From the NCBI RefSeq assembly GCF_000003815.2, contig NC_049987.1, positions 7,448,114-7,512,113 on the forward strand: DNA of 64,000 nt. Reading direction: 5' to 3'. This DNA is from Branchiostoma floridae (taxonomy: Eukaryota; Chordata; Leptocardii; Amphioxiformes; Branchiostomatidae). Below are positions 24,728 through 35,072 of the stretch, piece after piece. The notes under the pieces were generated by a model. That model was not told the origin of the DNA and ran no database searches. It saw only the letters and a list, made by a program, of their open reading frames with translations. A program made the translations under genes and the position numbers. Position 1 is the first letter of the stretch. Every line of letters starts with the position of its first letter.

Positions 24728-25478
24728 GGCATCGTGCGATGTTCCTTTATAACACAGATCATGACTGGCTGCACTAAAGTATCGTGCCTAATCTAAACGT
24801 TACGTTCTACATTTGTCATGACGACAAAGACTAATATAAAAGAGTATGCAAACATAGCCTAATAAATAATGCACACACTGATAACGTTGAAATTATCAAT
24901 TAAGTTATCAATGAAGTTTAGAACCAAGTAATGCAAGTGCCAAATACATCTAGTTTTATAACCAATTAGAGTTTACAACACCATACACGTTATACCTCTG
25001 TAATATGGACCTAAAGTCAAGACATGTGAATCACAGACGTATGTATATTTTCGGAGGCTAGATTAATTAGCCAGTGCAAACGTTTCCAAACAAACTTATA
25101 AATATCTGAATCTCAATGCCAAATATCATTTTGAGAAGTTCATAACTTGAATGTACATGTATGTATAGGTTGACATAGTAGTCCAAAAAGTAAATGATAT
25201 TTATCGCTGCTGGTTTGTGCAAGACTAGGGATTTTGGTTGTTACTTTATTGTTGTCTAAATTATACTCGCGGAACTCACGGGCGAGAAATACATTCTATC
25301 ATTGCCATAGGGATGTTTTTTGTTGTTGAATATGTGTTTATTTGGTTGCTACATTGCGTTATTATTGACGACAGCAAAACTTTGTTGAGGTAAGCCTCGT
25401 ATTTGAACATTATTGTTGTTACTATCAATACTGCTTGCGTATCTTTCACCATCAGTTGCCAATAAAAAATGAGAAAGG
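24728..25478. other. AT-rich non-coding stretch
   Basis: I see no gene or clear repeat here. It probably includes the distal 3' UTR of MTX2 and ends at an assembly gap. Confidence 0.5.
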
Positions 25479-25578
25479 NNNNNNNNNNNNNNNNNNNNNN
25501 NNNNNNNNNNNNNNNNNNNNNNNNNNNNNNNNNNNNNNNNNNNNNNNNNNNNNNNNNNNNNNNNNNNNNNNNNNNNNN
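25479..25578. other. Assembly gap (100 N)
   Basis: Exactly 100 Ns, a conventional placeholder for a gap of unknown size. The sequence resumes inside the duplicated TTTC-containing repeat, so the gap probably arose from that repeat. Confidence 0.95.
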
Positions 25579-25588
25579 TACGGTTTCT

Positions 25589-25619
<31 letters not shown>

Positions 25620-26309
25620 CCTGTCGCGACCTTTAAAGTGATTCCTCTCCGTCGGTCCTGGACCAAATGGCCTGAAATTTGGCACAAGGGTACAGTGGGC
25701 CAATACCCAGACCCGTTTTTCTCATTTTTTTGATAGATACCTTTACAATGATTTTAGGGATGTTTTAAGGTCATTTTCTGGCCCGGCTGTATATTCATGT
25801 CTCCCGTGCCCAGGTATTACGCCCAGATGACTTGAAAGTTGGTATGATACTGCGTGAGATACTTATTAAAAGGACCCCGGTATTATTTTTGGCCAAACGT
25901 CACTTCAAAATCATTTAAAAGCCAATTTGGCGGGGTATCTACGCATATTTTCACCGAGCTCGCGTTTCGCGCGTGTAACCATATATGGTCACGTTTGCAC
26001 GTGCGTCCGTTGCACCATATATGGTTATGGACGTTTCCGCGCGTGACGTAAGCTGTTTACCTGCAGCTGTGCATTGTGGCTAATTCAATTAAGAAGGGAA
26101 CTAATATGCGCCCGACACTTAGCGGACGCGATGACCTGATTGGTCAGCTCGGGTACAGCCAATGAGGAAGGGTTTTTCAACTTAGCGGCTGGGAGTACAT
26201 ATATGTCGCCGGGAAGAAGTCCGTTGAAAAGTAAGTGAAAAATTGTACTGTTTATCTTAAAATTGGCAACAATACACAAACGCAGTAACAAATTTGGGTA
26301 ACTTGTCGT
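25579..26309 (+). repeat. Promoter-like repeat A, copy 1
   Basis: Nearly identical to 28159-28901 (a few substitutions and a shorter TTTC tract). It begins at a (TTTC)n tract. It contains two perfect CArG boxes CCATATATGG (25979-25988 and 26015-26024), TGACGTAA, a facing pair ATTGG/CCAAT, then GTACATATATG and, after about 40 bp, AAAAGTAAGTG, which matches a 5' splice site. Together these look like an RNA polymerase II promoter followed by a short first exon. No coding capacity is visible. Confidence 0.8.
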
Positions 26310-26564
26310 CGTTATTGTGTAGTTTTTGTTTGATTTACCCACGTTTAGAGTGTCTGGATAAGCGATACCGTAGCGTCAGAATGCCGCGGTAAGTGGGAGC
26401 GCATGCATGGAATATTGTTGCGCTTTGCAGTGACTGATGAGACAGTACTAGTATTGTATCATCAAGCTTTATTGACACGACAAAAAGTACAGTCAATTTT
26501 GTATGGCCAACTTTAAACTGCAACGAAAAAAGAAAGACTACAGAGTATATCTTACAATTCTACT

Positions 26565-28035
26565 AACTAGAAAGGCCGGTATTTGCTTAGGAGCAAATTC
26601 AGCTATTTTCACTCCGCTCTCCCCTTTATGCATAAATGAACTTTTCCAAAATTGAACTTGAAAAATCCAATGTGAGTACTGTACGGTAATCAAACTTTTA
26701 TTTCTTTATTACAACACGCACACAGCATGCTAATGTTTCACACATTAACAAAGCAAGCACCGTTTTACTTCAAGAAAAAAAAATTATGTCACAAACGGAA
26801 ATTTTCTACAGATGCAACACGTTATGCGACCCTAAACGTTGGTATTACGTACCCACAGCAGACAATAGCGTGGTTATGATTAAAGTTTTCCTGCTTATTT
26901 ACACAAGGCAAGGGCAATTACTGCACTTATTCAAGGTTGTCACAAGCATAACTAATCTTCATACAAGCAGACCTCTCCAAACAAACTGCACTACACTTTT
27001 AACTCTTTACCAAGATATGCTTATTAGCCGTTTTTAGCGAAGTGCAATTTAAAAAAAATCCAATTGGATATCATGGCTGCACTGCAATTACATTATCATT
27101 ACAAATACATATAAATGTATGCACATTGTATTCAGACAAAAAGGATCGCATTCTGTTTTTATACTTAGAGTTAATCAGCTAATACATTATATTGATGAAC
27201 AAAGCTAATTAGCGACTGTATGTTTGCACGGAGTCTGTTTTGCATATCTAAATGTTTTGCATGCTTTTTGTCTGAAAAAAGGATGCAGCAATTGCAGTTA
27301 TCATACGTCTGTTATAAACTTAACGTCCCATTTATTTTCCACATAAACTAATCAGTTTATGATTATCTAATTATTCTGATTAACTGTTTGTAGTACATGT
27401 GCATTACTAAATTACACAGCATATACCATGACGTGGTGTCTGAAAAGTCATAAAAACTTATTCATGTCTGTCATGAAATACAATGTTTGAACTCATGGTT
27501 GGTATAATAATATCTCTAATTGTCACTTAGTTTAATAGTTACAATATTGTCCCAAATAGCCTAATCATACATAAAGCTGGTGTTTCTGTCACAGTAACAC
27601 TTCTTGTACGTGACTTTGCTATCCTCTCCTTGGTGTCTGTTGATGCCACCTTTGTAGCCAGTTGACTATTGTGTTCTCTGACAGGCCAGACTTTGTGGAA
27701 TTAGTTGAGTTCGAGCACCCGACCAATAATGAATTTAGCACTGTCAAATTGACACCCTCTATCAAGGCACAACCCCACCTGTCTGCACAACAGTCCTGGT
27801 GGTGTATCCTCTTCCTCCAGTAGAAAATAGAATAGAATACAATAATTAGTATTTCCTTTGTGTAATTTCATGTACTGCCACCCAGAGTAAAAGGAAGATC
27901 CTTTTTGTTTGTTGATTAGAAAAAAAGCCACACCTGATTACATATTCTTGTACAACCAACCTGAATGGACAATTCACAACATAGTGTAACGTTTGTACTA
28001 GTAGATTTGCCCTTGAAAATCTGTACTATCATATA
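26565..28035 (+). repeat. Inverted repeat B, left arm (about 1.47 kb)
   Basis: The reverse complement of this arm is at 29238-30711. It starts AACTAGAAAGGCCGGTATTT and ends CTGTACTATCATATA. Short open frames inside (26786-27037 plus; 27701-27931 minus) occur unchanged in the other arm but resemble no protein I know. The match is close to perfect with a few small differences, so the duplication is recent or represents an assembly effect. Confidence 0.9.
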
Positions 28036-28158
28036 ACGTTACTATGGAAGAGAACTACTGTACACTTTTCACCGATAATTAGTAGAATCATATCATAATG
28101 TTTAATTATTTTCACTCCGCGTACCGTAGGTACGCTTCGAGTGAAAATATTGTTTTCA

Positions 28159-28168
28159 TACGGTTTCT

Positions 28169-28211
<43 letters not shown>

Positions 28212-28901
28212 CCTGTCGCGACCTTTAAAGTGATTCCTCTCCGTCGTTCCTGGACCAAATGGCCTGAAATTTGGCACAAGGGTACAGTGGGCCAATACCC
28301 AGACCCGTTTTTCTCATTTTTTTGATAGATACCTTTACAATGATTTTAGGGATGTTTTAAGGTCATTTTCTGGCCCGGCTGTATATTCATGTCTCCCGTG
28401 CCCAGGTATTACGCCCAGATGACTTGAAAGTTGGTATGATACTGCGTGAGATACTTATTAAAAGGACCCCGGTATTATTTTTGGCCAAACGTCACTTCAA
28501 AATCATTTAAAAGCCAATTTGGCGGGGTATCTACGCATATTTTCACCGAGCTCGCGTTTCGCGCGTGTAACCATATATGGTCACGTTTGCACGTGCGTCC
28601 GTTGCACCATATATGGTTATGGACGTTTCCGCGCGTGACGTAAGCTGTTTACCTGCAGCTGTGCATTGTGGCTAATTGAATTAAGAAGGGAACTAATATG
28701 CGCCCGACACTTAGCGGACGCGATGACCTGATTGGTCAGCTCGGGTACAGCCAATGAGGAAGGGTTTTTCAACTTAGCGGCTGGGAGTACATATATGTCG
28801 CCGGGAAGAAGTCCGTTGAAAAGTAAGTGAAAAATTGTACTGTTTATCTTAAAATTGGCAACAATACACAAACGCAGTCACAAATTTGGGTAACTTGTCG
28901 T
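28159..28901 (+). repeat. Promoter-like repeat A, copy 2
   Basis: Second direct copy of 25579-26309, with a longer TTTC tract (28165-28211) and CArG boxes at 28571-28580 and 28607-28616. It lies between the two arms of inverted repeat B. Confidence 0.9.
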
Positions 28902-29370
28902 AGTATATGATAGTACAGATTTTCAAGGGCAAATCTACTAGTACAAACGTTACACTATGTTGTGAATTGTCCATTCAGGTTGGTTGTACAAGAATATGTA
29001 ATCAGTGTGGCTTTTTTTCTAATCAACAAACAAAAACGAGACACTTAGCGGACGCGATGACCTGATTGGTCAGCTCGGGTACAGCCAATGAGGAAGGGTT
29101 TTTCAACTTAGCGGCTGGGAGTACATATATGTCGCCGGGAAGAAGTCCGTTGAAAAGTAAGTGAAAAATTGTACTGTTTATCTTAAAATTGGCAACAATA
29201 CACAAACGCAGTAACAAATTTGGGTAACTTGTCGTAGTATATGATAGTACAGATTTTCAAGGGCAAATCTACTAGTACAAACGTTACACTATGTTGTGAA
29301 TTGTCCATTCAGGTTGGTTGTACAAGAATATGTAATCAGGTGTGGCTTTTTTTCTAATCAACAAACAAAA
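28706..29370 (+). repeat. 334-bp tandem duplication at the centre of the inverted repeat
   Basis: The unit 28706-29039 (the 3' third of repeat A plus the first 130 bp of the right B arm) is repeated from 29040 to about 29370. The junction is at CAAAAACGAGACACTTAGCG. Confidence 0.85.
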
Positions 29371-30711
29371 AGGATCTTCCTTTTACTCTGGGTGGCAGTA
29401 CATGAAATTACACAAAGGAAATACTAATTATTGTATTCTATTCTATTTTCTACTGGAGGAAGAGGATACACCACCAGGACTGTTGTGCAGACAGGTGGGG
29501 TTGTGCCTTGATAGAGGGTGTCAATTTGACAGTGCTAAATTCATTATTGGTCGGGTGCTCGAACTCAACTAAATTCCACAAAGTCTGGCCTGTCAGAGAA
29601 CACAATAGTCAACTGGCTACAAAGGTGGCATCAACAGACACCAAGGAGAGGATAGCAAAGTCACGTACAAGAAGTGTTACTGTGACAGAAACACCAGCTT
29701 TATGTATGATTAGGCTATTTGGGACAATATTGTAACTATTAAACTAAGTGACAATTAGAGATATTATTATACCAACCATGAGTTCAAACATTGTATTTCA
29801 TGACAGACATGAATAAGTTTTTATGACTTTTCAGACACCACGTCATGGTATATGCTGTGGAATTTAGTAATGCACATGTACTTCAAACAGTTAATCAGAA
29901 TAATTAGATAATCATAACTCGATTAGTTTATGTGGAAAATAAATGGGACGTTAAGTTTATAACAGACGTATGATAACTGCAATTGCTGCATCCTTTTTTC
30001 AGACAAAAAGCATGCAAAACATTTAGATATGCAAAACAGACTCCGTGCAAACATACAGTCGCTAATTAGCTTTGTTCATCAATATAATGTATTAGCTGAT
30101 TAACTCTAAGTATAAAAACAGAATGCGATCCTTTTTGTCTGAATACAATGTGCATACATTTATATGTATTTGTAATGATAATGTAATTGCAGTGCAGCCA
30201 TGATATCCAATTGGATTTTTTTTTAAATTGCACTTCGCTAAAAACGGCTAATAAGCATATCTTGGTAAAGAGTTAAAAGTGTAGTGCAGTTTGTTTGGAG
30301 AGGTCTGCTTGTATGAAGATTAGTTATGCTTGTGACAACCTTGAATAAGTGCAGTAATTGCCCTTGCCTTGTGTAAATAAGCAGGAAAACTTTAATCATA
30401 ACCACGCTATTGTCTGCTGTGGGTACGTAATACCAACGTTTAGGGTCGCATAACGTGTTGCATCTGTAGAAAATTTCCGTTTGTGACATAATTTTTTTTT
30501 CTTGAAGTAAAACGGTGCTTGCTTTGTTAATGTGTGAAACATTAGCATGCTGTGTGCGTGTTGTAATAAAGAAATAAAAGTTTGATTACCGTACAGTACT
30601 CACATTGGATTTTTCAAGTTCAATTTTGGAAAAGTTCATTTATGCATAAAGGGGAGAGCGGAGTGAAAATAGCTGAATTTGCTCCTAAGCAAATACCGGC
30701 CTTTCTAGTTA
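29238..30711 (-). repeat. Inverted repeat B, right arm
   Basis: Reverse complement of 26565-28035. It starts TATATGATAGTACAG and ends CCGGCCTTTCTAGTTA. With the left arm it makes a palindrome spanning about 4.1 kb with a 1.2-kb centre. I could not read an unambiguous target-site duplication at the outer edges. Confidence 0.9.
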
Positions 30712-30902
30712 CATTGTAATAAGATAGTTGAACTTGTTTCAGACAAGGAGGGTTGGGTCCCTTGTATTCCAATTATTGCATATACCTGAGTCTTGACATA
30801 AGATGTATTTCATTGTATTCACCTGTCCTCAAGCAACCTATATATCTCCAATATGAAGTCTCTACCATGAAGTGACCACAAAATAACTATGTAATGTCTT
30901 TA

Positions 30903-31608
30903 GAGTCCATTCCAAGACACCATGAGGGTTTTTATGCGATATTTATAATTAGTCTGAATTATTTTGAATAAAAGAATATCTGAGCCACAATAATTAAATT
31001 CTTTTCAAAAAATTGACTAAGAAAATACTCATACATTTGAATTCCTTTGAATATTTAAGAAACATTTTGAAAGTAACTGTACAAAAATATCTTTATTTAC
31101 AATAATTGTAAAACCTCTGTGTGATTATTTCATATTTACAAATATTTACAAAAAATGGTAAACCTGGCCAAATGGTTAAATTAGTTTATTGCCCCCATAA
31201 AAGTAAGCCCTATTGTTGTATCTGTATATTTTTAGATTTCACTGCTGGGCAATGGTGGATCCTTTGTGGAGGGCCATTGTTGCATGACACCCAACCATAC
31301 TTTGCATGGATGTGTGAATTGCTATCTTCCCAGCCCACTGAACCATTTACAAAAAATGGTAGAAAATGGTAGAAAATGGTAAATAATGGTAGAATGCTGT
31401 TATCATTATTTAGAAACCATTAGAAGTATCCAATTCAACACGATGAATATTTGCAAAGTTTTACAGGACCAGGGAAATATTTATAAAGTTGAAACAGTGT
31501 TACAAATATTTCTGAAGTATCAAATGTACTAGACATATAATTACAAAACTTTAAAATCACTTCTAAACAATGGCCACAAACATCCGCATGGTGTCTTGGA
31601 ATGGACTC
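30903..31608. mobile_element. 706-bp TA-flanked inverted-repeat element
   Basis: The ends GAGTCCATTCCAAGACACCA and TGGTGTCTTGGAATGGACTC are perfect 20-bp inverted copies flanked by TA. Same family as 11025-11746, and less diverged at the ends. Confidence 0.85.
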
Positions 31609-32182
31609 TATGGAGTCTATTGATTATGCAAATATTAGGTATTAATTAGAATAACGCACATTTTGGTATATGCACCTGGCCAAGGGATATCTTCACCTCC
31701 AACATGACTGTTTTTTCTAGTATTTAGGAATTGATGCATTTACCCGTGTTTCTTAAGACTGGTACTGAGTGTTTGTGTAGCATTTAGCAACAGCTATATC
31801 AACTTGCGCGTAGATAGTGTTTATAATGAGAAACTATTATTCACGTGTGTTTTTGTTAGTGCTTTGGAAATGTTTCCAGCACAAGAAAGAAAACACTGTG
31901 ACAAATTGAAAACATATAGCTGACGTATTCCGTACCATAGACGGTGTTGATTTATACGTTCGCAGTAGCACTGTTTTTATGCCACCTCAGCTGCAAAAAT
32001 TGTCTTCTTCATTTCAATGTTATGTTTGCACCGAACAATATAGTATCGACTTTCGAGGTATGACATCTTACGGTACGGTAATAAGGTGCCATATAGGTAC
32101 CAGGTAACACACCATATACATTACTCCCCAGGTGCAGTATAGTGCCAGGTAGCGCACCTGTAATATGTAGTAACCAGCTGCT

Positions 32183-32275
32183 GGGGGGGGGGGGGCGAAA
32201 ACGCTAAAGGGGGGCGAAAACGCTAGTGATCTCGCCCCCCGGGGGGGGCGAAATCACAGGGGGGGCGAAATCGCT
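32183..32275 (+). repeat. G-rich imperfect tandem array (G-run + CGAAAnCGCT)
   Basis: Four units, each a run of 6-13 G followed by CGAAAACGCT or CGAAATCnC, with one CCCCCC run directly before an 8-G run. Four separate G-runs on one strand could fold into a G-quadruplex, and the C6/G8 pair could form a hairpin. Confidence 0.8.
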
Positions 32276-35072
32276 GTCACACCGGCACAGAGTTATTCTT
32301 GTATAATGATAAATACGTTAGTCTGCGCTTTCAAAATAGGTATCTTAAGACGGGTCACAATGGATCACTGAACAGCGCTAGCAAACTTGAGCTTGTTTAT
32401 CATCCTTCACCGAGCCATGCAAATTTTCTTGCTGGTTCAAGTCTGTCGTTTGCAAAGCTAAGCGCGCTAGAATGTCAGTCTACAAAAATAAAAGAAAAAG
32501 AGACAGCGGCCCATGGCGACTTGTGTGTTAGGGACCGCTCTGATCAATGGGGAGTATTTTAGTACATTGAACAACTCAACTGAAGAATGGTAATTCATTG
32601 GATATGGCACTTAACGATGACTTACAATAATACACGTACTTCAAAACTGTAAAGCCATACAATGCAAACTTCCGTCAAGTCCCAGTCTCCCTTCCAAAAT
32701 GCCATTAGCAATGACAACGGCGGGTAACGTTGACAAGCTGTCCGAACTGTACACGTGTACGTAGTAAGAACATTATCGGCTGTTTTCAGCCTCACTGCCA
32801 ATTGCAAAGTCAGGCATACCTTTGAAGGTAAGCACATCTACCATGATTGTGGCATTAGGCGTCTTTATTGGTCCACAGGAATCGCTCAATCATCGATTTG
32901 GTGACGTTGTTCTCTGTTACTGGGTAGTGTTGGGGAAACGTCACGAAATCAAACAACGGGCCGTCAGCTCGAAACAAAGGTTGTGTTTGGATAGGGACAC
33001 GTCATGGCCCTCTACACACGGGTCAGCAGGTAGAGAGCTTTTTACTCATGCACAGAGGACCAGGCATGAACCGGAAACTACGGGCTCTTAAGGGGGTTCG
33101 TAATACCCAGGGTGAGAGGTGGAGTTCTCGTAGCCTAGCCATTAGGGTGGCGGCTCGATAATTTGAAGTATTTTCTTGGGCAGAATATGATAATCATAAG
33201 TTAACGCGTAGATAACCTGCAATGTCACAGTGTGCAATGTCATTTCGTGTCCCTCAAACTGGTCATGCGTAAGTCAATGATTGGATAAATTTTGGAAACA
33301 GTCATCGACGAAAGTTTTTAAGGTGGTGGATGTTACCTGAAACGTCTGACCGTTTCCAAAATCTATCACATTTCTTGAGTAAATGCTACCTTGCGTGCTA
33401 GTATCTTATTACCTGGATGTCTAACTTTCATCGACGTAGAACAAGGCATGTTGTGTTAATGACGACAATCCAGATACATCCAGACCCCTCTCACAACCTC
33501 CGCACTTGAAGAGTCAAAATGGTGGCTTGTTGATAGCGACGCTGGTGGTCGCCGTGCACAGATCTCCAACATAACTATTAGTATTACATAAGCATATCAG
33601 GAGACCATGGTAATACTAAAAGTACCTTCGCTATGGGGCTGGCACTGATGGCCAACAAGGATGTAGCTTCGCGATTCGATGTTCTCATCGGATTACATGG
33701 TACAAGGTACGTCCATTCATAGCCTTAACAACACAAAAGGCCGATTTGTGGGTCATTATTACCCATTAAATACATGCCAGTTGTCGATACGTTTAGAATG
33801 GTATAATTGTAGCATTGTGTGAAATAGCGGGCTGTGGTTGAAGCTTGTGTGTCGGATTTTTTGGTAGTTTAGGGGCACGTTCTAAGTACGCCTGGCTGAG
33901 CTGGAAAAATGCTAGCCTGTTGAAGACAGGTGTGTAAACGTTCTACAGTGACGTTTGAATGGAGTAAGTACGCAGGGCAGGCAAACACAAGATGTTAGAT
34001 TCCACTAATGTTATTCAAGTGTGAATACGGGAGTATCATAGCAACATAATCTGCCAAGAGAAAGCGAATTTAAGCTTTTCGATTCGACAATGCTTACTTA
34101 CAAATCAACAAGAAGATGGTAGTATGATCCGTGAATGTGTCGTCATTTAGATGGTTAGCTTTCACTGCATGGTAAGAACAGCTAATCAAACGTACCAAAA
34201 AAGATGGAGGACAAATCCAGACGCACACATTCGCTTTGAAATACCTAAAATATGCAAAATTTTCGCAATTTCTATAAGAGGGCTCTTGACTCGAGCTGGT
34301 AACGGTAATGTTTATGAGCCAGTGCTTTTAGGCACAATAGAAGAGAGGCTCTTAGTCGTTCCACTTTAGGGCATTAGCAACACAACTTCAGTTCCGTTTG
34401 TTTCCTTTTCGCTGTTACCGACCGGAAAATGGAGGGCAGTTCATTCAAGTTTTCAACTAAGTTATGTTTGCTTTGGCTTCATGGTTATATGCGACTGAAA
34501 CTATGTGTAGTTTTTATAGAGTGGACTTACACTAGAAAACAAATAGTGTTTCAGCCAAATATGAAGCGTAATCCTGTTGTATTCGGTGATAGCTGGAACG
34601 TGTGTTTGCAAAAACCTTCTTTGCGTCACCCGAAGTAAAACAGCTTGCCGAAACCGTGGCAAACATTTCAATAAAAGAATACTAAGTTATAAGAAACAAA
34701 TCTAGTACTCCCAATCTTCCTGTAACCACTGAATAAATTGACACCTTGCTTCGCCAAATAGCAATTACTCAAGAAACTAAATTATGCTTTTCCAAAATCA
34801 TATCCAGTTGAGTAATTGCTATTTGACGTATCTGATAAAGTGGATATCTGACCTTCATTGACTGCTTGCTTGTCTTATTTCAGCGAGGGCTATGCGTGGA
34901 GACATCGGGTTTCCAATGGCAACTTCAGATAAAATGTGGAAAGCAATTCTGGATCTGGGATATTGACAGACAGTAGGCCTGCAAACCCAAAGGATACCAA
35001 GTGGCCAAAAGGTGGAAGTAGAAAGTTAGCACTTTGTTCACGTCGACATAACATCTTGTGGGCACTCGAACA

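Larger units (their letters stand above)
30712..35072. other. Non-coding stretch upstream of the LCA5-like gene
   Basis: No supported protein gene. It holds the 706-bp TA-flanked element, the G-rich array at 32183, and two members of the GTTTCCAAAATC foldback family (about 33290-33440 and 34755-34835). A splice acceptor TTATTTCAG at about 34883 may begin the 5' UTR exon of the LCA5-like gene. Confidence 0.45.

Noticed and set aside
26786-30489. 83- and 76-codon frames conserved between the palindrome arms
   Set aside because: Their conservation follows from near-identity of the arms; no protein family is recognisable.
32299-33091. Plus-strand frames of 87-89 codons
   Set aside because: No family resemblance and no supporting splice sites; close to chance length.
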